Source: Citrus sinensis (Eukaryota; Streptophyta; Magnoliopsida; Sapindales; Rutaceae). Taken from it: a stretch of 64,000 bases of DNA. Positions 36,611-48,387 of the stretch are shown here, one piece after another; the first letter of the stretch is position 1; each line of letters opens with the position of its first letter. The translations under genes were made by a program, and so were the position numbers. The DNA lies in NCBI RefSeq assembly GCF_022201045.2, contig NC_068558.1, positions 46,837,001-46,901,000 of the forward strand, in the 5' to 3' direction. The notes below the pieces were generated by a model, which had not been told where the DNA came from, did no database searches, and saw only the letters and a list, made by a program, of their open reading frames with translations.

Positions 36611-39337
36611 ATGGGGTCTCTTCTACTTCGTGAATGGGCGGGGTTTCAACAGTTTCCTTCTGCAACTCAGAACAAATTGATCGAATTACTGTCCAAATTG
36701 AAGCAAGAGGTTTGAAATTTTGTTCTTGATTTTTTTTATTATCCTTTAGTTTATCTTAATGTCCATTAATTAGCCTAGTATTCTTGCTGTTAATTGCAGA
36801 ATGTAAACACGTTGACAATTCTTGTCATGGGCAAAGGTGGTGTTGGAAAATCTTCAACTGTGAATTCTGTTATCGGTGAACGAGTAGTCACTGTTAATTC
36901 TTTCCAGGCACGTATTAGATTAACCAATTATCTGGATGCATAAGTGTTTGATTGATGGGTTTTAGGTTCTATTTTCTTACTGTTGTTTGTTTGTTTTGCA
37001 GTCCGAAGCGCTGAGACCAGTAATGGTTTCTCGTTCCAAAGGAGGTTTCACATTGAACATCATTGATACTCCAGGCCTTGTAGAGGCTGGTTATGTTAAT
37101 TACCAAGCTCTTGAGTTGATTAAAGGGTCTGTACTTGAATGTGATGTCGAATTTTTGCTTGCTATATGGTTTTGGATTTGATAGTGAACTTTTGCATTGT
37201 AGGATTAGAACATGATTACTGTCGCTAATAATTGGGGACTTGTGATGCAGGTTTCTTTTGAATAAGACCATAGATGTTCTGCTATATGTTGACCGTTTGG
37301 ATGCATATAGAGTAGATGACTTGGATAGACAAATTATTAAGGCTGTCACCGGAACTTTTGGCAAACAAATATGGCGCAAAAGTTTACTTGTTCTCACTCA
37401 TGCACAACTCTGCCCTCCTGATGGACTGAACTATGATGTTTACTGCTCTAAACGATCCGATGCTCTTTTAAAGACTATTCGTCTAGGAGCTGGACTCGGG
37501 AAACATGAATTTGAGGTAAATTTTTCTTTGTTGACTATTTAATGATTTAAAAGATCTTTCTTTTAGGAGGTACACCAATATAGATGAGTAAAGACTACAG
37601 AGAGGCAGACATGGACAATAAGCTAACCTTTTCTCATTTGAATGCGGGATAAGCTGGATATGGAAGTTTGCTATCGCTTGAAAGTTGTGAAAGTTTTTGT
37701 GAGTGAACCAGAGTTTTATAACTGTTTTCACTCTCAATGAAGATGGGAGTAGCTAAATGTGTGCGTGCTTAATACAGTACTACATTTCATTGTATTGAGG
37801 TGATTCATATTTACCTACACTGCTATGCCTAGTAGTATAGTTACAACAGCAAGGCCCTATTCAAGGTGACTGGTATTTACCTTGACTGCATTGATTCACT
37901 GCGCTGCAGTGTATATAATAATAGTACTATACTGCAGTGTGTATAGTGCTACACTGCAGTACAGTGCATCAAGGGTCATCAAGGAAGAATGTATGATGAG
38001 GAATAGATGACATGGGACATTGATTTCAAAAAATTTTTCTCTCTCCCTCTTCTCCTCTCTTAACATTTTTCCCTTCTTTTTCGTCCCTCCTTATAGTTAC
38101 TGCTATACTTGAGAATCTTTGACAAAGTGATATCTCCTTTTCTTTTTTACTCTCCCTCCAGCAAGTTGCCACAAGCCTTTGGTATCAGTGGATGTTGTGT
38201 TCCTTTTGCCTATCACCAAAATGTAAAGAAGTAGCCAATCAAATGAGTGAAATAGGAGGAAACTTGCACTGCAAAGCACTGTACTAAACCCCAAATGGTC
38301 CTAGGAAAACAGTGGCACACCCACAAGATGTTAGAGATAGAGTTCAACTCTTCTTTTCAACATGATGCCAGACCATTTGAAATGTGAAAATGGCATGTTG
38401 TAGCTTTATGAAAGTGAAAAACTTATCATTAATAAAGAAACTTTGAATAGAGAGGAGAGGAGAAAGCATAAATCTACAGGTGCCAGTGAGAAGGGGGAAA
38501 AAGGGGAAAAAAAAAAAAAACCAATATTCCATCTAGTCCAATTTATTCTTCTTCGGTCAATGAACTTGCAATCTGTGTTAAAAAAACTGTGTGAAATAAA
38601 AAGAACCGTTGATGGTCTGCAAATATTCTTGAAGTACTGTCAATCTTGACAAATATTATTTGCAAACTGAATGTGTTCTTCAAAGTCAAATTTCCAGCTG
38701 AATATCTTGAATAACTACTATTTCCTGCGATGCTTAAGACTGTTTTGATCCCATTATTTACAACTTTTAACTTTGCTGATGCGTACAGGATTATGCTGTT
38801 CCAGTCGCTTTGGTTGAGAACAGCGGCAGATGCAGTAAAAATGAGAATGATGAGAAGGTTCAGTTTCTCTGCTCTCATAGTGTCCATACATCACATATAT
38901 GATTGTCTTGACTTTTCATACATTGGTTGTGATTTTAATGATAGATTCTTCCAAATGGTAATGCGTGGATTCCAACCTTGGTTAAAGGGATCACAGATGT
39001 TGCGACAAATAAGAGCAAATCTATTGTAGTTGACAAGAAGCTGATTGACGGATCTGGCTCTGATGATAAGGGGAAAATGTGGATCCCTGCCGTTATTGGG
39101 CTTCAGGTAAAGCTCATTATTTACTTCTTCTCTTTCTACTGTCCAAAACATGCTGGCCATTCTAAGTTCTGGGGTTGGATCAGGCTTTCCATAATTTTTG
39201 GGATCTCAGTTGACTGAGGTTAGCATAACCAATTTTCTGTATGCTGGTCTTGTCTTTTCATGTTGCAGTGGCTCATCCTGAAATGGATTGAAGGAGCAAT
39301 AAAAAGTGATATTGCAAAGGATAAGAAGCCTTACTGA
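36611..39337 (+). CDS. TOC34: Translocase of chloroplast 34 (TOC34/TOC33) GTPase
   Basis: Seven exons in frame (36611-36709, 36800-36907, 37002-37126, 37251-37515, 38789-38857, 38945-39106 and 39269-39337) give 298 residues, the usual length for TOC34/TOC33. The AIG1-type G domain shows the P-loop GKGGVGKSS (G1), DTPG (G3) and LTHAQLCPPDG (G4 region), after the start MGSLLLREWAGFQQFP. The C-terminal hydrophobic segment MWIPAVIGLQWLILKWIEG is the outer-envelope anchor, followed by a short basic tail. TOC34 receives preproteins at the chloroplast outer envelope with TOC159 and TOC75. Intron 2 has a GC donor (TTCCAG|GCACGT), because any nearby GT donor breaks the frame. Intron 4 (1.27 kb) carries a hAT-like MITE. 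The Arabidopsis genes are At1g02280 (TOC33) and At5g05000 (TOC34). Confidence 0.95.
37850..38304. mobile_element. Probable non-autonomous hAT element in TOC34 intron
   Basis: The ends CAAGGCCCTATTCAAG and, on the other strand, CTAGGACCATTTGGGG are imperfect inverted repeats. The flanks TACAACAG and GAAAACAG agree at 6 of 8 positions, as an old 8-bp hAT target duplication might. The interior has repeated CACTGCAGTG-type palindromes. It lies wholly within intron 4, so it should not alter the protein. Confidence 0.42.
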
Positions 39338-40868
39338 GAACTGCATGTATTGATCTCGCCAATTTTCAGTCGTAATCGTCATCTTATGGTTCTTTATTGA
39401 GCTGCTTCTGAATATTTTGTTTATTGTATTTATTAGTTCTGCATTATGCGGATATTAGTTATAGAGTCTGTAACAGTTCCTATCGGCTACGCGCTGAACA
39501 AACAGGAAAGCTATAAGTCATTAAGTTGGATGTCAGATAATAGAGATTTGTTTGAACCATCTTAGTTTGTGTCAAGATAATTGAAATCTTTTTTATTTTA
39601 AGTTGGAGTTCTCTCTCTGTCCCTTCAGATGTTTCATGTTGGGTTGTTTCTTCGTTTAGTCACAGTCCTTGTTGCGAGTTTGCTAATAGCTATATATGGG
39701 ATGACATCATTGGGGTTAGTTCAGCAATTTTTCATCCCCTTTTTCTGCCTCCATTGTAGCCCACGAAGAGTATCAGTGCAGAGTTGTCTGAATGACACTG
39801 CATATTCATAACGTTTTCTATCACTATTTTGCTTTGTTGGCGAACCAATGCATGCGATACATGCTAACTATGATAAGTATTACCCCCCATCGTGGACCCT
39901 TAGCCTTGCTTTAAGTTCATAAAGTGCAGCGAGCCGCTTTTGATTGCCGTCATCATGATCCCGTCGCTTAAGCGTGGCAGCCGTGTATTGCAGCTGTTTA
40001 GCTATCTTTTTGCGAAGATTGCGGAGATTTGGAAGAGTTGAGAGAGGCAGGAGGAGGGGACCAGTAAGTGGCGTGGTTTTTTTTTTTTTTTTTAAAAAAC
40101 ATATTTACGGTGGACTAATTGACGGCCATGTGAGTGGATTATGATTAAGCACACCACTTTTGGCCGCAAGCATCATTATTGACAGCGTGGTGACAAATGT
40201 CGTAACTGATCATTATATTGTTACTCTTATTTGAATCTCCATTAGTTGGCTAAGATTTTTGTTGCACGCCCCCTGAGTTATCATTGCATTGCTATGATAT
40301 ACTTAATCGGACAAGCATGGTCAGTATTTTACTGCTAAGTAATTACTCACGGATAGTGCTTTAGGATTTTCAATCCAATGGAAAAAGTTTGGATTAATTA
40401 ATAAACTGAACGCATAATATTGGGTTTATTTTAAAAGAAAAGGGTAAAATCTGGAGATACTTAAAAATTTTATAAATTCATTAAAAAAAAAAAAACCTTC
40501 CACAATTTTTCAAATTTGTTAAAAACATATCACGAGTTATTTTGAAATTATCAATTTTTAATCTTAGTTTTTCAAATGAGATTTTCGTTAAAACTTTTGA
40601 ATCAAAAGCAATATATTTTGGATTTGCAGGAGATAAGAAAGCAAAATCAATTAACTGGCAATGAACAGAACAAATACAATTGAACGAAGTGTTGACCACC
40701 AGTTATGATTAACAGTGGGGAACCACCAATTACCATCACCTGGTCAGCGATCACCGCACTGTGCAAGAAAGATTAAGAGAGAGCATCATGAAGAATCTGT
40801 GACTATATATATAACATAAGTCTGTCTTCTAATTTATTGACCATATTCATCAGCTTCAGCAATCAACA
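39338..40868. other. Intergenic between TOC34 and DUF1295 genes
   Basis: No gene seen. The first few hundred bases are the TOC34 3' UTR. A T tract of about 19 lies at 40077-40094. The last 70 bp is the core promoter of the next gene. Confidence 0.5.
40805..40813 (+). promoter_or_regulatory. TATA box of the DUF1295 gene
   Basis: TATATATAA lies 56-64 bp before the ATG at 40869, implying a leader of about 30-35 bases. Confidence 0.55.
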
Positions 40869-42242
40869 ATGGGTCGTAGTAACTTGAAGAACGCTGTGAT
40901 TGCATTACTAGCCCCACTTCCTTCCATTCTGTTGCATCTTTCATTGCTTAACCACCATTACGATTACGAACGTCAGACAAATCAATATCCAATTAGGTCA
41001 TGGTGCTATCACCACCCTCTTCTTTTAGCCAATCTTCTCTTCTTCTTCAACGTCAACGTCCTCTTCTGGATCATCAGTCTCATCCAGAACAGCAACTGGG
41101 TCAGTGCATGTGCATCTATCGCCTCTCTTTCAATTCATTAATTTTCTGCTACTTGTTGACTTTATTTCTCTTATATATGGTGGTTTTGCTTTGCATGGCA
41201 GATGATAGATTTGTACTGGACTGTGATACCGGTGATGCTTGTTCATTTCTTTGCAACGCACCCATTGAGTTTGGGCCAATATAATCACTGGAGGTCGAAA
41301 GTAGTCATAGCGTTAACATGGGTGTGGAGTTTAAGGCTGAGTCATAACTACATGCGGCGTGAGAAATGGCAGTGGGGTGCCAGGGAAGACTGGCGCTTCA
41401 ACGATATGCGCTCTCAGTATGGCAAACACTGGTGGTGGGTTTCTTTCTTCGCCGTCTACCTCTCACAACAGGTTATTCCAAATCTTTTTTAATCTCTCTC
41501 TCTCTCTCTCTCTCCCTCCCCCCCACCCCCCTCCCTCCGTTGGATAAAATATGAAAATTTCTGAACTTGGGAGCAAGTGCTTGACCAAATGCTGCAATGA
41601 GTCTTGAGTTTTATTTTTGGGCAAATGTCAGATGATTTATAATACTGGCCGAGGGCATCTAAACGTTGGATTGGTAAAACCCTTCTTGGAGTCCGTCAAA
41701 TTTTACACAAACTTCATGTGATGTCTCCCAAAGGAGATTGTTGATATATCTTTCATTTCCAGGTATTTCTAATTGGAGTGTGTCTGCCCTTCTATGTTGT
41801 TCATTCGGTCGACAAGCCATTAAGTATATGGGATTTTGTCGCTGTCCTTGTCTGTTTGAGTGGCATTGTTATTGCTTGCTGTGCCGACACTCAACTCCAT
41901 CAATTTGTTAGTAGAAATGAAAAGCTGAAAGAACTTGGAAAGCCAGTGGTGCTTAATCTTGATAGGGGACTCTGGTACTATTCAAGGCATCCAAATTACT
42001 TTGGGGAGCAGTTGTGGTGGTGGGGATTAGTTGTACTTTCATGGAGCCTGGGCCATGGATGGACCGCTGTTGGGTCTCTCATCAATAGCATGTGCTTAGC
42101 CTATGTGACAATACTTGTTGAAGAGCGGATGGTAAAACAAGAGCATAGAGCTGAAGCATACAGGCTGTATCAGAAGACAACATCGGTTTGGGTACCTTGG
42201 TTCAAGTCATCTGCAGTAGCAGAGAAATACAAGAGTACTTGA
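40869..42242 (+). CDS. DUF1295 (steroid 5-alpha-reductase-like) membrane protein
   Basis: Three exons (40869-41099, 41202-41471 and 41763-42242) give 326 residues with about six to seven hydrophobic segments. Conserved blocks are NYMRREKWQWGAREDWRFND, the loop YGKHWWWVSFFAVYLSQQ, and above all GLWYYSRHPNYFGEQLWWWG, the NADPH-binding-type signature shared by DUF1295, ERG4/ERG24 and isoprenylcysteine methyltransferase-like membrane enzymes. Reduction of a lipid or steroid double bond is suggested by homology; the true substrate is unknown. The Arabidopsis counterpart I recall is At2g46890. A TC/CCC-rich tract (41495-41539) begins 23 bp after the exon 2 donor. Confidence 0.88.
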
Positions 42243-44299
42243 TTTAATATTTCACTTTGTTTCAAACTCGAATGGTATTTCTTTCTATTGCCCGCTTCTG
42301 TGTTTCTGTCTTAGATATTTCTAGCACTTGCTTTTGTACTCAGTGTTTTATTTAAAAGAAGATGGATGCTATTCTGTGTGTAGTCAATTAGGTAACTGCA
42401 TTAAGTTGCATAAAAGTGTCCTTTTTCATCTGTATTATGAAAGATTTATAATGATGGGAGCACAGGATTCCTATGTGATTGGTGTTTTAAATCATCTCCG
42501 GTTGCTTTGATGCGAAATGACATTAGAAGGGTTATTTAAACTGTCAAATCAAGCAGAGGAACTTATATTTTAAGTTGAATGATGAAGGAAACCAATGTTT
42601 GGCAGCCCATATATCATCATAGCTGGATGGAACCTTTGTTTTTTTTTTGGCGCGGGGGGGCCGGGGGGGTGGGTTGACTTTTGTTTCAGAAATCATAGCG
42701 GTTCCAAATAACAAATGGTGGCATAATTTAGCTGCAATGCATTTGGTCCCATTGCTTCTATGATTATTGAGCTAAAAATAACTAATGCGAGGCATGAACT
42801 AGTGGGGGATTGGAATCCTAGGTATCACCTGGAAGCAGGAAGCCCGGCTCTTGTCCATGCCTACATGTCAGATATTTATGGCCTTGTTATCTTATAGAAT
42901 CCGCTTGTACAATTCCCTTTCATCTGTACTTCCAAGGATCACTGCTGCTTTGTGTGCTATAGGTATTTACACAATTCCGTATCATCATCGTTACTGCTTT
43001 GCATGTTATACGTAATTAAAAGTACTCAAATTGAGATTAGAGTAATCACTTTTGAGAAGGATGTCGATTACACAAAACTGAAATTGATTGTGTTACTACA
43101 TGCAGTTTGATGCATTCTTTTGCTATGAGATGTTTCTAGTTCCCCAGCACGAGCTCACGAGGATGGAAAATTAACAGAGAATGAGTATGGAAGCCAGAAC
43201 ACATTATCATACCACTCTGAAATACAGCATTGTGATGTAGGTTACCCTAATACACTGGATTAGAGTGCAGCATAGTACTTTCTTTCTTTTTTTTCACTAC
43301 GGCATAATTATTCATTGAGAACGGGTGATGAGAGTGATTCTCTTGTTCCCTCTATTTTTCTTCCCTTTTTTTAATGTTGGTGCCATGGATTTTGAGATGA
43401 TCCGAATGGTAAAAACCATTTCTATAGAGGAATCGATCTCATTCAAAAAGGAAGAACAAGAAGAACAAAAGAAACAACAGCAATAGAAATGCAATTAAAG
43501 TGTCCACCGGAAGTAGAAAAAGAGAAAAGAGCATTTGAAAATTATAAGCGAAAACAAGAAAAAGACAAATTAGGCTCATTTTTCTTCGCGCCATATGGCC
43601 ACACGCTAATAAACAGTCATGTGGTCGAGTACTTTTAACCTTTCAAATATTATATAAGGTTTAACGTCTGAGTAACACGTGTTTTAATAATTATTAAAAA
43701 ATAATATAATTTCTAAAAATAGACAAACAGATAATAAATTGTTAATTTTTTCCGTTTAGTGAAACGGCACTAAGATAAAATGGAAAGCCGCTAATAAAAC
43801 ATTAATAACCGAATTTGTTTCTCTTTTTTATTTTCTTTTTATTTTTCATTTCTCTTATGGTTTCTTCTTCTTCTAAACTTTCTTCGTTTCTTCTTCTTCA
43901 TCTTTTTTATTTGTTTACAGCATATCTATTTTCTTTACAGCATGTCTATTTTCTTTATTACATTTTTACATAATTTTTTCATTAACTATTTCATTTTGCA
44001 ATAAATTCAGCTTATAAATATTTTTTTACCACAAAAAATTATTATATACAATACATAATTTACACAAAAATTAATATATTATTTTTAAATTGATGAATAA
44101 GTGTTTTTTTAATTTTAAAAAAAATTAATTAATTAAATTAAAAAATATAAATAACTAAGGAAGTAGATTCATGGAAAGAATATTCGGATGATAAAAAATA
44201 TTTAAAACTATCATCATCAAACTATTTCTTAGAAATGTAATTCTATATATATGTGTGTATAAATGAAAATACTATTCACTGATTAAACTTGTTGAAATA

Positions 44300-44584
44300 T
44301 TATTTTTCAATCTCTCCATTTCTCAATCTCAAGAACATCACTACATGATCATCTTCTTGAATAACAACCTCCATGTCTGTCCCTTCATTTAGAACAAAAT
44401 TCGAGTCATTTTTAATTTCTTCAAAATAATTATCATGCCAAACAAACTTTTTATACAATGTTATAATTACAATTACTATCTTTACTTACTTTCTGAATAT
44501 ATATCTTAGCATATCTTTTGCAATTCTTTATTTTTGTTTCCATGCTCTAAAAGTACGTTCGATGACACTTCTGAATAAAGAATG
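44300..44584 (-). pseudogene. PIF/Harbinger transposase C-terminal relic
   Basis: On the minus strand, one frame starting at 44584 reads HSLFRSVIERTFRAWKQK, then a stop, RIAKDMLRYIFRK, another stop, and further on KFVWHDNYFEEIKND with an acidic tail. This follows the end of plant Harbinger (ALP1/HARBI1-like) transposases, where a His-Ser-x-x-R-x-VIERxFG motif precedes a short W/K-rich part and a HNxI-type end. It has at least two stops and no catalytic upstream part, so it is dead. Terminal repeats were not located. Confidence 0.6.
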
Positions 44585-45082
44585 CGCGTAAAAATGCACA
44601 TGTTTAAATAAGAAAATTCAGTCTATCAGCGTTGATCTTTATGAAAGAAATTTTAGGGTTATATTCCATGAAAGATACATAACATTGATGCATAATTTGA
44701 TTTTAGCTAAAATAAAATAAGAGTAATTTTGAAATAAAAATAATTTAAAGAGGACATTTTAAATATTTTATCCTAAATGATCAGAATTTTTTTTGACAAT
44801 CTAAATAATTAGATTTTAAAATATTGGTTCCAGCCACTATTTAATGAATACTTATTTATTATATATACTTAACTAATCATATTTTTAAAATAATATACTT
44901 CAAAAAATATTATCAAATATATATTTTAAGTGATAAATTATCCAATAATCACTTATTTCACAATTTAAAGCAATCTCAAATATGCTCAAGCTCATAAAAA
45001 TCCAACTTCGAATAAATAAATAAGGGTCCGCCTCATTTATAGTGAATGTAACTTACAGCTGCCCCGTCAAATGTCATTGAGC

Positions 45083-45923
45083 ACCCTATAATCTATATTA
45101 TTTACAATTTATTTATAAGTATTATAAAACTTTTTAGATCGTAAAATTTTATTTAGTCTCTCATATTCTGTTTTATTTTATTAAAACTCTTAAAGTACCA
45201 ATTCACCCAGTATAATTTTAAATCCCAAAATAACCTTTATTTAATTAAAAAAATATAATAATTATTAAATGAATTATAAATATAATTATTATTTTTATTA
45301 TAATTATAAATATAATTATTATTTTTATTATAATTATAAATGTAATTTTAAATAGATTATTATTATTAATAACAAGAATAAAAAGTGTTATAATTAATTT
45401 ACTTGAACTGTAGAAATTGTAATTAGAATGAGTTGTATTACCATTTATATATTTACTTTGTCTTAAATAAAAATTAAAATGAGTTAAATTGTAACAAATT
45501 ACTATAAAATCATTAATTAATTTTTATCATAATTATTATTTTATATTTTAATTATTGTTATTATTATTCAAAAATTAATTATTAATGATAATTATCATTA
45601 ATTATTATCATTAACAATTTAACAAAAAAACTATTATTAATTATTGTTAATAGATTCATTAATTATAACACTTTTTATTCTTGTTATTAATAATAATAAT
45701 CTATTTAAAATTTATAATTATATTGATAATTATAATTCATTTAATAATTATTATTATTATATTTTTTAATTAAATAAAGATTATTTTAAAAATTTAAAAT
45801 TATAGGGGCGAATTCGTACTCTAAGAATTTTTAATGAAATAAAACAGAGTATAAGGAGTTAAATGAAAGTTTATAATACTCAAAAATAAATTAAATAGGG
45901 GACTAAATAAAATTATACAGGGT
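45083..45923. repeat. Long foldback element, about 840 bp
   Basis: The two halves are inverted copies. The left arm (ACCCTATAATC..., with TATTTAGTCTCTCATATTCTG about 80 bp in) pairs with the right arm, whose opposite strand reads ACCCTGTATAATTTTATTTA and then CTCCTTATACTCTG. Both arms contain a TTATTAATAACAAGAATAAA-type block and ATTATTATTTTTATTATA repeats. The terminal repeats are several hundred bp, as in MULE-type MITEs, but I saw no matching 9-bp target duplication. Confidence 0.6.
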
Positions 45924-45977
45924 AGCTGTTAGTTAATAGTTACATTAATTTTAGCTTTAGGGGACCCAATAAATAAT

Positions 45978-45985
45978 TATATAAG
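45978..45985 (+). promoter_or_regulatory. TATA box, probably of the PAP14-like gene
   Basis: TATATAAG lies 329 bp before the ATG at 46314. If used, it gives a leader of about 300 bases that includes a CAACGY hexamer array. No better candidate is closer. Confidence 0.4.
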
Positions 45986-46150
45986 CCAAAGTTTGGTCAT
46001 GTCATTAATCAGCGAACTTGTGAAAGGACCTCCGGAGAAGCAGAGAAGGTAAATGATAATAAATTCTGCTTCCTGTAAAGTTACTACTTACTGCCTTTTA
46101 GTCATAGGAACCAAAGCCGTCACAGACTCCTACTGTCACCGAAGTTGAAA

Positions 46151-46182
46151 CGCCAACGCCAACGTCAACGTCAACGTCAACG
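46151..46182 (+). repeat. CAACGY hexanucleotide array in 5' leader
   Basis: About five hexamers of CAACGC or CAACGT run in tandem before the PAP14-like start, probably transcribed in the 5' UTR. A six-base unit varies in length without shifting frame, though here it is non-coding. Confidence 0.75.
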
Positions 46183-46313
46183 GAGAGGAGGGCATTTCAA
46201 TCTCAATCACTTATTAAGCGCAGTGGAGGTGAGTTGATTTTGATGATCGTCGAGTCAACTACAATCTGAAATTGCAAAGGAGATACAAAAATACAATACC
46301 TTTTGCTGTCAAG

Positions 46314-48387
46314 ATGATGGTGCATCGAAAGAAGAAACCAGCGTTGGTGATCGTGGCGGTACTTACACTGTTGTGTATTGCACCAACCCTGGCTGTGAAT
46401 GCGAAACAAGAGAGGAAGCTGCGGTTTAGACAAAACGGCGAGTTTAAGATTCTACAAGTGGCGGACATGCATTTTGCGAACGGCAAGACGACGCCTTGTT
46501 TGGATGTACTCCCGAGTCAGGTCGCTGGTTGCTCTGATCTCAACACCACTGCCTTTATCAATCGCATGATTTCAGCTGAGAAGCCCGACCTCATCGTTTT
46601 CACTGGTACCCTTTTTTCCTTTTCTCCCTCTTTTTCCCGTTTCCTTTGATTAAAATTTAAACCAAAAAAAAAAAAAAATTGTTTGATTCGATTTCTATAA
46701 TTTTTGTACTGGTTACCGTTAATTAGGATTTTTGGCCAATTGAAAACCCCGGTATTTCTCATTATTTTTTTATTACAATTCTAGCTAAATTATAATTAAC
46801 TTAAACTGTTGCATGAACTTATTGATACTTATTACTCAATAAAAATTATGCCGAAGTTTCCCAAACAAGAAGAAGAAGTGGTTAAAGAGTAACTCTCGCT
46901 ATTTTGTCAGTCATTCTATCCAGCTGCTAATGTAAATCCACAAGGTTAACTTTGAAGATTGGGATTTAATGAAGCAAAATCCACCAATGATACTGTCACA
47001 ATACTTAATAGTGACGTCGGTTGCCTAATATTGGTTGTTTCTGTACCCAATATCACTTTTTGAAGTTTTTTTTTTCTCATACAACAGGTGATAATATCTT
47101 TGGATTTGATGCCACAGACGCAGCAAAGTCTTTGAATGCTGCGTTTGCCCCTGCAATTGCATCAAACATCCCATGGGTAGCTGTTTTGGGTAACCACGAC
47201 CAAGAATCCACTTTGTCAAGGGAAGGAGTGATGAAACATATTGTGACGCTGAAGAACACTTTGTCTCAAGTCAATCCTTCGGATGCACACATAATCGATG
47301 GTTTTGGGAACTATAACTTGGAGATTGGTGGTGTTAAGGGTTCAGGTTTCGAAAACAAATCAGTTCTTAATCTCTACTTCCTTGACAGCGGAGATTATTC
47401 AACTGTTCCATCTGTTCCTGGCTATGGTTGGATCAAACCCTCTCAGCAGTTTTGGTTCGAGCAAACTTCTGCCAGACTTCAGGTACTAACCTCGCTCCTT
47501 ACTGTTCTTTTGGCATAGTGTATTGGTTTAAATCACATTGACTTGTATGCCATTTCAAAAGTTTATGGTGCGCAAGTCTCATTTAGTCATATGCTCTATC
47601 TTAGGGACATATTTTCAACATTATTATGCAGGTTCTATAGAGAATGTGAATTGCCCATAGATGTTCCATGTAAGTTATGCAACGTAAATGCTTAATTTTG
47701 ATAATTGCAGGGTATTTAGATTCCCAATTGTGTGGAATAGCTCACCAAGCCTAATAACACTATGAGGCATTCTCTAGGATCCCCAGTTAGTAGATAACAT
47801 CATTTATATTTGGTTTTATGGCTCTTTGACAGTATATGGATTAACCTTTTCCAATTTATCTGCAGAGGGCATACATGAGCAAGCCAGCAGCTCAGAAAGC
47901 ACCTGCACCAGGGCTGGTTTACTTTCACATCCCATTGCCTGAATTTGCATATTTTGATCAATCAAACTTCACAGGTGTGAGGCAAGAAGGCATAAGCTCT
48001 GCTTCTGTGAACTCAGGCTTCTTCACAACCATGGTTGCAGCAGGGGATGTGAAGGCTGTTTTCACAGGCCATGATCATGTCAATGATTTCTGTGGCCGGC
48101 TTACTGGTATACAACTCTGTTATGGTGGGGGTTTTGGATACCATGCCTATGGAAAGGCTGGATGGGAGAGGAGGGCAAGGGTGGTTGTAGCCAGTTTGGA
48201 GAAAACAGAGAAGAGAGGCTGGGGAGATGTCAAGTCAATCAAAACATGGAAGCGCCTTGATGATGAACACCTAACTGGTGTTGATGGTCATGTCCTCTGG
48301 AGTAAGACCTCTTCAGGTAATCTACGCCTCTGCATGGTTAACAAAATGGACTTGCAACCGATATCTGCTTTCTTGTCTGTGTTTTGA
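46314..48387 (+). CDS. Purple acid phosphatase-like protein (PAP14/28/29 group)
   Basis: Three exons (46314-46605, 47088-47482 and 47866-48387) give 402 residues. The N-terminus MMVHRKKKPALVIVAVLTLL has a basic start and a hydrophobic core, a signal peptide ending near APTLAVNA. Metallophosphatase blocks in order: ILQVADMHFANG, IVFTGDNIFGFDA, WVAVLGNHDQESTL, LVYFHIPLPEF and VFTGHDHVNDFCG. These keep most dinuclear-metal ligands (Asp, Asn-His, His, His-x-His), but the Tyr expected in the classical GDxxY block is absent (GDNIF). Family members such as Arabidopsis PAP14, 16, 28 and 29 are annotated as probable inactive purple acid phosphatases, so activity is uncertain. The protein is probably secreted or vacuolar. 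The counterpart I recall is At2g46880 (PAP14), adjacent to the DUF1295 gene there too. Confidence 0.88.

Larger units (their letters stand above)
42243..45977. other. Intergenic, transposon-rich, AT-rich
   Basis: No functional gene seen over about 3.7 kb. It starts with the DUF1295 3' UTR. It includes a G-rich patch at 42649-42672, a Harbinger transposase relic and a long foldback element (both listed), and very AT-rich DNA from 43,660 on. Confidence 0.55.

Noticed and set aside
41494-41539. TC/CCC tract as a possible regulatory triplex-forming site
   Set aside because: It is a simple polypyrimidine run just inside an intron; nothing beyond composition supports a function.
42649-42672. G-rich patch as a possible G-quadruplex
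   Set aside because: Runs of G are long but irregular and isolated, in a 3' intergenic part; a sequencing homopolymer problem is as likely.
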